From assembly GCA_018971675.1 (NCBI GenBank), contig JAGXAF010000006.1:1-38317 (forward strand): a DNA stretch of 38,317 nt. The letters run 5' to 3'. How positions within the stretch are numbered: position 1 is the stretch's first letter; each line of letters starts with the position of its first letter. Source of the stretch: Bradyrhizobium sp. (lineage in GTDB: Bacteria > Pseudomonadota > Alphaproteobacteria > Rhizobiales > Xanthobacteraceae). The notes under the pieces were generated by a model. It made no database searches. It worked only from the letters and a program-made list of their open reading frames with translations, and was not told the DNA's origin. The position numbers and the translations under genes are program-made. Shown here one piece after another: positions 16,508 to 25,012 of this stretch.

Positions 16508-17430
16508 CAGCGTACTCGCGTTCGATCGAGGTCCTCGGCGGACGTGGTTTTGATCTTGTCGCCGTCGTGGAGCGAACTGCCGGCATCGGCCACGACGGTT
16601 TCGCCCACGTCGAGGCCCTCCAGAATCTCTATGCTGGTGTCGGACACGAGCCCAACCCGAACGTTACGTGTCTCGACGGTGTTTCCTTTGACGACCTGAA
16701 CCGTCAGATGGTCAATGGCGGTGCGGGGGACCGCCACGCCGCAACTGCGCTTGGCGTCGATGCTGGCGCGCGCGAACGTGCCGACCTTGAGCGAAGGATT
16801 GGCCAGCGATATCCTGACGTGGCCGAGCTGGTTGGCGCGGTCGATTTCCGGCGAAATCAGCCGGACGCGTCCGGTCAAGTCAGGCGCGTGGTCGCGGCTT
16901 ATCCGTACCGTCGCACCCGGATTGAGTTTCAGCATGTGGACCGCCGGGACCTGTGCGTCCAGTTCGAGTTCGCTGTTGACGGCAATGCGAAACATCGGGC
17001 CGGCTTGCGGCGAGGCCGGGGCGCCGACGATCGCCCTGACCTCGGTAACGAGCCCGGCGGCCGGCGCGCGCAGCGAGATTGGTCCGGGGCTGGAACGAAC
17101 TGGCGCACCCGGCAACTGCGGCGGGGCACTCAGCCGCGCCAGTTCCTGGTTGTCAGCAACGACGTCGCCTTCGCGAACGTACAGGTCGATGACCTTGGAT
17201 CCTTCCTGGTCGGGACCCGCCACCGCTTCGCGCCGCGGCACAACGAAGCCGGTACCCCGTATCTGATCGGAGAAACAGGCGTTGGTGGCCTTCGCCACAA
17301 CGACCAGCGCCTGGCCCGGCGTCTCCTTGTCTTCCGCGCGCGGCCGATGCTCGAGCCAGTAATAACCGCCACCCAGGATGGCAACGGCGACCACCGCCAG
17401 CGCAGGCTTGAGATATTCAGTGAGCGTCAT
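16507..17430 (-). CDS. RND efflux periplasmic adaptor subunit (MFP/HlyD family)
   Basis: A 307-residue adaptor with an N-terminal membrane anchor (about residues 8-25) instead of a cleaved signal. Lipoyl-like halves are visible (EGDVVADNQELARLS; ISLRAPAAGLVTEVRAI), followed by the barrel and membrane-proximal domains. It shares ACF (C52) and SCGVAVP (C230) with the orphan adaptor at 5425-6297, so the two are paralogues. It is the upstream partner of the pump, with a one-base overlap, and should link it to an outer-membrane channel. Confidence 0.93.
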   Translation of the reverse strand: MTLTEYLKPALAVVAVAILGGGYYWLEHRPRAEDKETPGQALVVVAKATNACFSDQIRGTGFVVPRREAVAGPDQEGSKVIDLYVREGDVVADNQELARLSAPPQLPGAPVRSSPGPISLRAPAAGLVTEVRAIVGAPASPQAGPMFRIAVNSELELDAQVPAVHMLKLNPGATVRISRDHAPDLTGRVRLISPEIDRANQLGHVRISLANPSLKVGTFARASIDAKRSCGVAVPRTAIDHLTVQVVKGNTVETRNVRVGLVSDTSIEILEGLDVGETVVADAGSSLHDGDKIKTTSAEDLDRTRVR

Positions 17431-17562
17431 CGCCGGATTGATCCAGACCTGAATGGTGTCGAGCTGTCGTCACGGCGCTTCGATTGTCGGTTGGGTGGGA
17501 AGGAATTCGGACAGGACGAGTGCCCCGCAGTGGGCGGGACGCATTGTAGCCGCAACGACCGC

Positions 17563-18219
17563 TCATTGGGGTGCGGTTTGCTTGGTCTCCATATTGACAA
17601 CCTTTACGCGGCGGTTCGCCTCTGCCATCGGCTGGTCAGGGTCCTTGAGCCTGGTCTTGCCGTATCCGACAGTTACCAGATCGCCGCTGGCGATACCAAA
17701 TTTATCGACCAGATAGTGCTTGATCGAATCGGCGCGTCGCTCGGACAGCTCCTGGTTGTAAGCTTCGCTACCGGCGGCGTCGGTATAGCCAGCAACCACG
17801 AAGGTCGAGCCTTTCAGGTCGGGATTGGTCAACGCCTTGCCCAGCGCCTGAACGGACGGCATTGATCGGGCGTTGATATCGGCCGAATCGTAGTCGAAGT
17901 TGATTTCCAGGTCGATGTTCGGCTTGTCCTGGGCCATGGTCGCGATTTCCTCGCGCTCGTTGCGAGACAGCGAGCGGGTCGCCCGGTTGCGGATTTTCTT
18001 AACAAAGGCGCTCTCTGCCGCGACTTTCGCCGGATCGACTTGCGGTCCGGCCGACAGTCCACGGGTCAGCGGCTTTGGCGCCAGCGCCTTGAGGATTTGA
18101 TCTGCCGTAGGATTATTGTCGCCGGCGACGGCGGTTCGCGCGCTGACGGAAAGCGCGACGGCGACGGTAGCGATTGAAAGGATCGTGGCGAAATTCCCTC
18201 TCCGGGACATTTTCGGCAT
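17563..18219 (-). CDS. OmpA family protein
   Basis: About 218 residues from the ATG at 18219, which has GAAGGG just upstream; an earlier in-frame start at 18246 exists. An N-terminal signal peptide (ending near AVAG) is followed by a linker and a C-terminal OmpA-like peptidoglycan-binding domain. Domain motifs are NFDYDSADI, VVAGYTDAAGSEAYNQELSE (the Asp and Ser/Glu positions of TDxxG), RRADSIKHYLV and the EANRRVKVV ending. Such proteins anchor the envelope to peptidoglycan. It sits between the caspase-like gene and the RND genes on the same strand, with gaps of about 130-180 bp. Confidence 0.9.
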   Translation of the reverse strand: MPKMSRRGNFATILSIATVAVALSVSARTAVAGDNNPTADQILKALAPKPLTRGLSAGPQVDPAKVAAESAFVKKIRNRATRSLSRNEREEIATMAQDKPNIDLEINFDYDSADINARSMPSVQALGKALTNPDLKGSTFVVAGYTDAAGSEAYNQELSERRADSIKHYLVDKFGIASGDLVTVGYGKTRLKDPDQPMAEANRRVKVVNMETKQTAPQ

Positions 18220-18395
18220 TGCCAGCCCTTCCAGCGCAATGAGCACGGTTCAATATGCTTTCAGCCAAAGCCGCTGACATGGCGGATCACACAAGTCGAT
18301 CGCGGCCGTTGCCGCCACTTTGCTATGTCGTCTTGGTATGTCTTCGCGGCCCCGAGGTTCGAATGGCGCCCTTCCTTCCAACTCAGATTTCTGCG

Positions 18396-19841
18396 TCAAT
18401 TTATCCCGTAGCTGGCGTACTCCTGGACGATATTCGGATCCATCGCCTTGGCGTTGGCAATGTCCCGTTCGCCCTCCGACACCGCGCCGTTGCGCTGCTT
18501 GGCGAGGCCGCGCCCATAGAGCGACGAGGTCAATCTCGGATTGAGCTTGAGCGCCGCGTCGAAATCGGCGATCGCGTTCTTGGTTTGCCCGTTCTTCAAG
18601 TTGAGCAGTCCGCGGCTGTCCAGCGCATCGACAAAACTCGGACGCAGCCGCAGCGCCTCGTTGCAATCCTTCAGCGCCGCCTGCAGTTCGCCAATCACGG
18701 TGCGCGCCCAGCAGCGATTGTTATAGGCTTCGACGTCCTTCGAATTCAGCTTGAGCGAGTCGGAGAAGTCGGAGATGGCGAGGTTGTAGGCGCCCTTGCT
18801 GGCATAGACCTGGCCGCGCCGGTACAACGCGTTGGCGTCGTTTGGGTTCTGGATGAGCTTTTCCGTCAGGCTTTTGATGACCGGGTCGTCGGCCAGCGAC
18901 GCCGCGACATGACCGTCACTTTTGGGTTCCGGCTTGACCGCAGGAGCAACAGGAGTCTCGACCGGCTTGTTGTCAACCGGCGGTGGCGGTTCAGCCTGCG
19001 GCGTTTGCGGGGAGCCGGGCTGGGCGTTGGCGACCGCCGGGTTGGTAGGCCGCGGCGAGGGCGGATTGGCGCTTAGCGCGGTGCCTGGAACAAACGCAAA
19101 ATCGTCGGCCAGGGAAGACGAGATCCAGGGTATCTGCTCGCTGCGCGAGGCACGGGTGACGCCGACGCGGGTCCGATTCAGCGTCTCCTCGGCCATCAGG
19201 TCGGGAACGCGGATCTCCTTGAGCAATTCCTGCACGAACAGGCTGTGATCGCCACCATTGTCAGAGATGACGGACCCCAGCGCGGCCGAATACATCACCA
19301 ATGTATTGTTCGGCGCGATCACTGGCGCAAGCCCGGCGGAGAAACTGCGGAACCTGCGTTCGAACGGATTGCGTCTCGAGGCGTCGAGCAAGGCGATCTT
19401 GACGCCCGCGCCGCGATTGTTGATTTCACCGAGAGCGGCTTCGAGACTGAAGCCATCGCGACGCACATCCGGTTCGGTCCAGATTTGGGCGTCGACCGGA
19501 ATCATGTAGCTCTGGCGCGCGGCCTGGATGCCAAATCCGCTGAAGAAGATCAGCACGACAGAACCGGGCTTGACCTTGCCATAGAGGCGATCGAATGCGC
19601 GCCGCATGGCGTCGCTGGTCAGGTTTTCCCCGATTTCGACGTTGAAGCCGTCGCGCTTGAGTTCGTCGGCGACGTCACGGGCGTCGTTGACGGGCTCCTT
19701 GAGCGGTGCGTCGGCGTCGGGATATTTGGCGTTGCCAATGACAAGTGCAAAACGGTCGGCGGGGAGATCAGTGGCGACCGTTCGGTTGACCGGGGCAACC
19801 GCCAAAATCGAGACGACAAGCAATGCGAAGCAAATTCTCAT
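18396..19841 (-). CDS. caspase-fold (peptidase C14-like) protein with TPR repeats, catalytic dyad lost
   Basis: About 481 residues from the ATG at 19841, chosen because it begins a clear signal peptide (MRICFALLVVSILAVAP); an upstream TTG at 19907 is possible. A caspase-like domain (about 28-265) begins RFALVIGNAKYPDA. Where active orthocaspases have SGHG the protein has SGFG (F103), and where they have DACR it has DASR (S155), so both catalytic His and Cys are replaced. The codons (TTT and TCG) are unambiguous in the DNA. A Pro-rich linker (about 285-325) leads to tetratricopeptide repeats (about 330-465). It is probably a periplasmic pseudo-enzyme or scaffold. It lies upstream of the OmpA gene on the same strand. 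Confidence 0.88.
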   Translation of the reverse strand: MRICFALLVVSILAVAPVNRTVATDLPADRFALVIGNAKYPDADAPLKEPVNDARDVADELKRDGFNVEIGENLTSDAMRRAFDRLYGKVKPGSVVLIFFSGFGIQAARQSYMIPVDAQIWTEPDVRRDGFSLEAALGEINNRGAGVKIALLDASRRNPFERRFRSFSAGLAPVIAPNNTLVMYSAALGSVISDNGGDHSLFVQELLKEIRVPDLMAEETLNRTRVGVTRASRSEQIPWISSSLADDFAFVPGTALSANPPSPRPTNPAVANAQPGSPQTPQAEPPPPVDNKPVETPVAPAVKPEPKSDGHVAASLADDPVIKSLTEKLIQNPNDANALYRRGQVYASKGAYNLAISDFSDSLKLNSKDVEAYNNRCWARTVIGELQAALKDCNEALRLRPSFVDALDSRGLLNLKNGQTKNAIADFDAALKLNPRLTSSLYGRGLAKQRNGAVSEGERDIANAKAMDPNIVQEYASYGIN

Positions 19842-20061
19842 GCGACGGAGGTCCAGCCCACAAGGCACCGATCCCAGCTTGCGGTTCAGCGACCTTACTC
19901 TACGCAAGGTGCATTATCAAACCGGGGTCACGACCCGTCAACTGCTTGTAGAGTCGGGTTTATCGCAACAATTGACCGCCGCGACGTGTTCTCTCTGAAG
20001 GGATAGTTCTTGATCGGCCGGCAGCATGGCCCCGCCCCCTCACCCCGGCCATGACAACACG

Positions 20062-20637
20062 TCAGTACGCTTCCTTTGCCTGAGCTTCATGCGCGTTCTG
20101 AACCAGATCGAGGCTCTGCTCGATCTTGCCGAGCGCGGCCGCGAATTGCTTTTGCTCGCGTAACGACAGGCAGGACAGAATGTCGGCTTCCTTGCGCAGC
20201 AGGCGCGGGATCAGTTCCTCGTAGAGGGTGCGACCGCTGCGTGTCATGCGCAGGCGATATTCGCGGCGGTCGTTCTCGTTTTCGACGCGCTCGATCAACT
20301 GGCGGGCCAACAGCGTGGTGACGGCGCGGCTGATGGTGGATTTATGGGTACGGGTGCAATGGGCGATGTATTGCGCGCTGCAGGCCTCCTTGCGAAAGCC
20401 CAGTGTCGCCAGCACCCGCCATTCCGGGATATCCAGTCCGTAGCGCTCGCGGTACTCGCTGGATAACGCGGCGCTGACTTCGGCCGCCAACCGGTTCAGC
20501 CGAAATGGCACGAAGCGAAGGAGATCGAGCTTTGCGCCGTGATCCGCCGCGTTTGCCCGGCGCGCCGCGGCCCCCACGCCGGATCGGGTGCGCGGCCTGC
20601 GTCCGCTTGAAGCCAGTTTTGGCAAAAATCGCTCCAA
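20062..20637 (-). CDS. MarR family transcriptional regulator of the aromatic cluster
   Basis: A 191-residue winged-helix regulator. The MarR core runs from about residue 38 (LLRFVPFRLNRLAAEVS) through the recognition helix THKSTISRAVTTLLARQ (about 105-121) to the wing ENENDRREYRLRMT. The frame opens with TTG 20637; the first ~35 basic residues are not typical of MarR, so the real start may be further in. The gene is divergent from the hydroxylase gene, and the space between them contains a near-perfect 24-bp dyad (20670-20693). MarR proteins in such positions usually repress the neighbouring catabolic operon until an aromatic ligand binds. Confidence 0.87.
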   Translation of the reverse strand: MERFLPKLASSGRRPRTRSGVGAAARRANAADHGAKLDLLRFVPFRLNRLAAEVSAALSSEYRERYGLDIPEWRVLATLGFRKEACSAQYIAHCTRTHKSTISRAVTTLLARQLIERVENENDRREYRLRMTRSGRTLYEELIPRLLRKEADILSCLSLREQKQFAAALGKIEQSLDLVQNAHEAQAKEAY

Positions 20638-20669
20638 TTTGAGTTGACGGCCGGGGGAGCCCGGGGTTT

Positions 20670-20693
20670 AGATAGTTGCAGATGCGACTATCT
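20670..20693. promoter_or_regulatory. candidate MarR operator
   Basis: Arms AGATAGTTGCA (20670-20680) and TGCGACTATCT (20683-20693) are inverted repeats with one mismatch around a 2-base centre. The site lies between the divergent marR-like and hydroxylase genes. Size and symmetry fit a MarR dimer site. Confidence 0.65.
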
Positions 20694-20734
20694 TAGCGGC
20701 AACCAAACCTCCTGGCCAGAGCTGATTGAAACGC

Positions 20735-22348
20735 ATGGCGCAGCCTTCCAAAATCCAGTTCGGCTATGCCCGGCATCCCGATCAGGACCGGCGTGTTGGC
20801 GATGCCGCGCGTCATGCCGTGGTGGTGGTCGGTGCAGGGCCGGTGGGGCTGTCGCTCGCGATCGATATGGCGCAACGCGGCCAATCCGTGGTGCTGCTAG
20901 ATGATGCCGACCGGATCGGCGATGGATCGCGGGCGATCTGTTTTTCCAAGCGCTCGCTCGAATTCTGGGACCGGCTCGGCGTCGGCCAGCGCATGGTCGA
21001 CAAGGGGGTGATGTGGAACGTCGGCAGGATCTTTCACGGCGACGCCCAGCTTTACCAGTTCAACCTGCTGCCGGAGCAGGGGCACAAGCGCCCCGCTTTC
21101 ATCAACCTGCAGCAATTCTACGCGGAAACCTATCTGGTTGATCGTGTTCTGATGCTGCCGGCAATCGACCTGCGCTGGCGCAACAGGGTGACGGGCCTCC
21201 AGCCGCGCAACGACCATGTGATGCTGACGGTCGAGACACCGGAAGGGCCCTATCATCTGCGCGCCGACTATGTCGTAGCCTGCGACGGCGCGCGTTCGTC
21301 ACTGCGGCAGATGGTTGGCGCGGACTTCACCGGCCAGGTGTTCGAGGACCAGTTCCTGATCGCCGATGTCAGGATGTCGGCGGAATTTCCGACCGAGCGC
21401 TGGTTCTGGTTCGATCCGCCGTTTCATGCCGGCCGCTCCGCGCTGTTGCACCGCCAGCCCGACGACATCTGGCGCATCGACCTGCAACTGCATCGGGATG
21501 CCGACCCGGTGGTCGAGCGGCGGCCGGAGAATGTGCGACCGCGGATCGCGCGCATGCTCGGGCACGACAAGTTCGAATTCGAATGGATTTCGCTGTACAA
21601 ATTCTGTTGCCGCCGGATGGACAGGTTCATCCATGGCCGCGTGCTGTTTGCCGGCGATGCCGCCCATCAGGTGTCGCCGTTTGGCGCGCGGGGTGCCAAT
21701 TCCGGCCTCGAAGACGCGGAAAATCTCGCATGGAAGCTCGACCGCGTATTGCGTGGTGTTTCGCCGGAAGCGCTGCTTGAGACCTATCACACCGAACGAA
21801 GTGCTGCGGCCGACGAGAACATCAGGGAATCGACCCGCTCGACCGATTTCATGGCCCCTGGCTCCGACCAGGAGGCTCGGCTGCGCAAGGCGGTATTGTT
21901 GCTCGCGAAGGAGACCGAATTCGGCAAGCGCATGATCAATGGCGGCCGGCTCTCGGTGCCCTCGATTTACGAATCGCCGCTGTCGACTGCCGATGGCGAT
22001 AGCTGGCGCGGCGGCCCAGGGCCGGGCACCTCGATGCCGGATGCTCCGCTGATACCGCGCGGCGGCGAAGGGGGATTTTTAACCGAAGCCTTCATCAAGG
22101 CGGGAACGCGGTTCACGCTGTTGGAGTTCAGTAATAGCCGGGCGGTCGATGTTCCAGATGAGGTCGCGGTGATCCGTGTCGGCTCCGATGGGTTGTCCGA
22201 TCCGAAGGGGTTCGCGGCGCGGCGCTACGATGCCGAACGCGGCACAGCCTATTTGTTGCGGCCCGACGGTTATGTCGCCGCGCGTTTCCGGCATCCGACC
22301 CGTTCCGCGATCGACGCCGCATTGGCGCGTGCCAGCGGTTTTGCTTGA
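20735..22348 (+). CDS. FAD-dependent aromatic hydroxylase (PHBH-type monooxygenase)
   Basis: A ~537-residue class A flavoprotein monooxygenase. Motifs are the FAD-binding GAGPVG (residues 33-38), the DG motif VACDGARSSLRQ (about 181-192) and the second FAD motif FAGDAAHQVSPFGARG (about 303-318). A C-terminal thioredoxin-like extension gives the length of the MhpA/PheA subgroup. It uses NAD(P)H and O2 to hydroxylate an aromatic ring. Because it heads an operon with hmgA and fahA, a substrate that yields homogentisate (for example 3-hydroxyphenylacetate) is a reasonable guess, but the sequence does not show it. ATG 20735 is preferred to TTG 20726. Confidence 0.87.
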   Translation: MAQPSKIQFGYARHPDQDRRVGDAARHAVVVVGAGPVGLSLAIDMAQRGQSVVLLDDADRIGDGSRAICFSKRSLEFWDRLGVGQRMVDKGVMWNVGRIFHGDAQLYQFNLLPEQGHKRPAFINLQQFYAETYLVDRVLMLPAIDLRWRNRVTGLQPRNDHVMLTVETPEGPYHLRADYVVACDGARSSLRQMVGADFTGQVFEDQFLIADVRMSAEFPTERWFWFDPPFHAGRSALLHRQPDDIWRIDLQLHRDADPVVERRPENVRPRIARMLGHDKFEFEWISLYKFCCRRMDRFIHGRVLFAGDAAHQVSPFGARGANSGLEDAENLAWKLDRVLRGVSPEALLETYHTERSAAADENIRESTRSTDFMAPGSDQEARLRKAVLLLAKETEFGKRMINGGRLSVPSIYESPLSTADGDSWRGGPGPGTSMPDAPLIPRGGEGGFLTEAFIKAGTRFTLLEFSNSRAVDVPDEVAVIRVGSDGLSDPKGFAARRYDAERGTAYLLRPDGYVAARFRHPTRSAIDAALARASGFA

Positions 22349-22359
22349 GGCCTCGCATC

Positions 22360-22584
22360 ATGACGCTATCGACCGATTCAAATTTCGCCAGGCCGGACGA
22401 CGCGTTTCGCGCGATCGTCGAGGCGCATCGCGGCCTGAGCGAGGCGCAAAGCGCCGATCTCGATGCGGCGCTGGTCTTGATCCTCGCCAACCATATCGGC
22501 GATATCGGCGTGCTGCGCGAGGCGATCGCGCTGGCGAAGCGGCGCATGGTGACAGCCGATCAACAGCAACAGCAGCAACAATAA
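22360..22584 (+). CDS. DUF2783-type small protein with a polyglutamine tail
   Basis: A 74-residue protein, likely DUF2783. Visible core: DDAFRAIVEAHRGLSEAQSADLDAAL (residues about 12-37), then a short helix and AKRRM. It ends in seven glutamines encoded by CAA/CAG (22561-22581). ATG 22360 follows the hydroxylase stop closely, with TGAGG at 22346-22350; a TTG at 22345 overlaps the previous gene. No function is assigned to the family; the operon position suggests a role in the aromatic pathway. Confidence 0.78.
   Translation: MTLSTDSNFARPDDAFRAIVEAHRGLSEAQSADLDAALVLILANHIGDIGVLREAIALAKRRMVTADQQQQQQQ
22561..22581 (+). repeat. CAA/CAG trinucleotide run encoding seven glutamines
   Basis: The run starts at 22561 and immediately precedes the stop codon of the DUF2783-type gene. 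Mixed CAA and CAG codons indicate a short, imperfect trinucleotide repeat whose copy number may vary. Confidence 0.85.
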
Positions 22585-22604
22585 TAACAGGGAAAGTTCA
22601 ATCG

Positions 22605-23570
22605 ATGGCCAGGGACACTGCAAAGGGCTTTGCATCCACCAGCGATCTCGCGGAAAAGAAAATCACCTTTTCCGAGATCGGCAGCGACCTTTATGCCTTC
22701 ACCGCGGAGGGTGATCCGAACTCGGCGATCATCGTCGGCGACGACGGATGCCTGGTGTTCGACGCGCAGTCGACGCCGGCGATGGCCAACAAGGTGATCG
22801 AGCGGGTGCGCAAGGTCACCGACAAGCCGATCAAATATGTCGTGCTGTCGCATTATCACGCGGTGCGCGTGCTTGGTGCCTCCGCCTACAAGGCGCAAGG
22901 CATCATCGCCTCGCGGGAAACCTATCGGCTGATCGCGGAACGCGGCCAGCAGGATTGGGATTCGGAATATGGCCGCTTCCCGCGCCTGTTCCAGGACGCC
23001 CAGAGCATTCCCGGCCTGACCTGGCCGACCCTGAACTTCGAAGGCCAGATGTCGATTTATCTCGGAAAGCGCGAGGTGCGGCTGATGCAGCTCGGGGCGG
23101 GGCACACCTCGGGCGATATCGTCGCCTGGGTGCCGGACGCGGAGGTGATGTTCTCGGGCGATCTGATCGAATATCATTCGGCCTGTTACTGCGGCGATGC
23201 CCATCTGCGCGAATGGCCGGCTACCTTGAACGAGATCCGCGCCTTCAATCCCAAGGCCATCGCGCCCGGCCGCGGCGATGCGCTGAACGGCGTGGCGACC
23301 GGCCGCGACGCCATCGCGATGACGCGGGATTTCGTCACCACGCTTTACGGCGTCGCCGAGAGCGCCGTCGCGAAAGGCCGCAATCTCAAGGAGGCGATGG
23401 CGATGGCGCGCGAGGTGATGGACCCGAAATTTTCGAGTTTCGCGATCTACGAGCACTGCCTGCCGTTCAACGTCTCGCGCGCGTTCGACGAGGCCTCGGG
23501 GATCGACGATCCCGTGATCTGGACCGACCGGCGCGATCAGGAAATGTGGGCCGCCCTGCAGGGAGGATGA
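22605..23570 (+). CDS. MBL-fold metallo-hydrolase with an altered metal motif
   Basis: A 321-residue metallo-beta-lactamase-fold protein. ATG 22605 is preceded by AGGGAAA at 22589-22595; a longer open frame upstream is not coding. Fold motifs: [15 protein letters not shown], then [10 protein letters not shown] (residues 82-91), [10 protein letters not shown] (H167, D171), FSGD (D186) and [12 protein letters not shown]. The canonical HxHxDH is read here as H83-Y-H85-A-V-R88: the Asp and final His of the second metal site are Val and Arg. The enzyme may bind one metal or act on an unusual substrate. It lies one base before hmgA, so it probably serves the same aromatic pathway. Confidence 0.85.
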   Translation: MARDTAKGFASTSDLAEKKITFSEIGSDLYAFTAEGDPNSAIIVGDDGCLVFDAQSTPAMANKVIERVRKVTDKPIKYVVLSHYHAVRVLGASAYKAQGIIASRETYRLIAERGQQDWDSEYGRFPRLFQDAQSIPGLTWPTLNFEGQMSIYLGKREVRLMQLGAGHTSGDIVAWVPDAEVMFSGDLIEYHSACYCGDAHLREWPATLNEIRAFNPKAIAPGRGDALNGVATGRDAIAMTRDFVTTLYGVAESAVAKGRNLKEAMAMAREVMDPKFSSFAIYEHCLPFNVSRAFDEASGIDDPVIWTDRRDQEMWAALQGG

Positions 23571-23571
23571 C

Positions 23572-24918
23572 ATGAACATCAACACCTCGCCCAACCCCGT
23601 CAACCGCGGCTCGATCAATGTCACGCCGGGCTACATGTCGGGTTTCGGCAACAGCTTCGAGACCGAGGCGTTGCCGGGGGCGCTGCCGATCGGGCGCAAC
23701 TCGCCGCAGCGCTGCGCCTACGGTCTTTACGCCGAGCAGCTATCCGGTTCGCCCTTCACCGCGCCGCGCGGCAGCAACGAGCGTTCCTGGCTTTATCGCA
23801 TCAGGCCGTCGGTGAAGCATTCCGGTCGCTTTGACAAGGTCGATGCCGGACTGTGGCGCACCGCGCCCTGCCACGAGGTCGAGATGCCGATCGCGCAATT
23901 GCGCTGGAATCCCGCGCCGATGCCGCGCGGCGAGATGACCTTCCTTCAGGGCGTGCAGACCATGACCACGGCCGGCGACGCCAATACGCAGGCGGGCATG
24001 GCGGCGCATGTGTTCCTGATCACCAGGTCGATGGTCGATCAGAATTTCTACAATGCCGATGGCGAGATGCTGTTCGTGCCGCAGCAAGGCAACCTGCGCC
24101 TGGTTACCGAATTTGGCCGCATCGATATCGAGCCGGGCGAGATCGCGGTGGTCCCGCGCGGCGTGAAATTCAGGGTCGAGATTCCGTCAGGCCCTGCGCG
24201 AGGGTATCTTTGCGAAAATTACGGCGGCGCCTTCACGTTACCGGAGCGCGGTCCGATCGGCGCCAATTGCCTCGCCAATGCGCGCGATTTTCTCACCCCC
24301 GTCGCGGCCTATGAAGACAAGGATGCGCCGACCGAGCTGTTCGTGAAATGGGGCGGCGCGCTGTGGAAGACCACCCTGCCGCATTCGCCGATCGACGTGG
24401 TGGCGTGGCACGGCAATTACGCGCCGTACAAATACGATCTGCGCACGTTCTCGCCGGTTGGCGCGATCGGGTTCGATCATCCCGATCCCTCGATCTTCAC
24501 GGTGATGACGTCGCCGTCCGAAACCGCCGGCACCGCCAATGTCGATTTCGTGATCTTTCCGGAGCGCTGGGCGGTCGCCGAAAACACCTTCCGTCCGCCC
24601 TGGTATCACATGAACATCATGTCGGAGTTCATGGGGCTGATCTACGGCGTCTACGATGCCAAGCCGCAAGGCTTCGTGCCTGGCGGCATCTCGCTGCACA
24701 ACCAGATGCTGCCGCACGGTCCGGATCGCGAGGCCTTCGATCACGCCAGCAATTCTGAACTCAAGCCGGTCAAGCTGACCGGCACGATGGCCTTCATGTT
24801 CGAGACGCGCTACCCGCAACGCGTCACCGAACACGCGGCAACATCATCGACCTTGCAGGCCGATTACGCCGATTGCTGGCAGGGCCTGGAAAAGCGGTTC
24901 GATCCGAGCCGGCCTTGA
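23572..24918 (+). CDS. hmgA: homogentisate 1,2-dioxygenase
   Basis: A 448-residue protein of normal length. It opens the ring of homogentisate with O2 to give maleylacetoacetate, using a mononuclear Fe(II). Iron ligands can be placed: H346 and E352 in [14 protein letters not shown] and H382 in NQMLPHGPD, with spacings of 6 and 36 residues identical to those of the human enzyme (335/341/371). The N-terminal [20 protein letters not shown] is diagnostic. GGGAGGA sits just before ATG 23572, which is one base after the MBL stop. It is fourth in the hydroxylase operon. Confidence 0.97.
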   Translation: MNINTSPNPVNRGSINVTPGYMSGFGNSFETEALPGALPIGRNSPQRCAYGLYAEQLSGSPFTAPRGSNERSWLYRIRPSVKHSGRFDKVDAGLWRTAPCHEVEMPIAQLRWNPAPMPRGEMTFLQGVQTMTTAGDANTQAGMAAHVFLITRSMVDQNFYNADGEMLFVPQQGNLRLVTEFGRIDIEPGEIAVVPRGVKFRVEIPSGPARGYLCENYGGAFTLPERGPIGANCLANARDFLTPVAAYEDKDAPTELFVKWGGALWKTTLPHSPIDVVAWHGNYAPYKYDLRTFSPVGAIGFDHPDPSIFTVMTSPSETAGTANVDFVIFPERWAVAENTFRPPWYHMNIMSEFMGLIYGVYDAKPQGFVPGGISLHNQMLPHGPDREAFDHASNSELKPVKLTGTMAFMFETRYPQRVTEHAATSSTLQADYADCWQGLEKRFDPSRP

Positions 24919-25012
24919 TGCAGTCGTCATCCGTCGGGCTCGATCCGGCGATCCATCTTTGAAATCGACGCCGGAGCTGGCCCAAGGTGGTTCGGTTTCC
25001 TTGGAGGATTAC

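Noticed and set aside
22176..22604. Extension of the MBL frame upstream of 22605
   Set aside because: It overlaps the hydroxylase and DUF2783 genes in another frame and reads as Arg-rich shadow; ATG 22605 has its own ribosome binding site.
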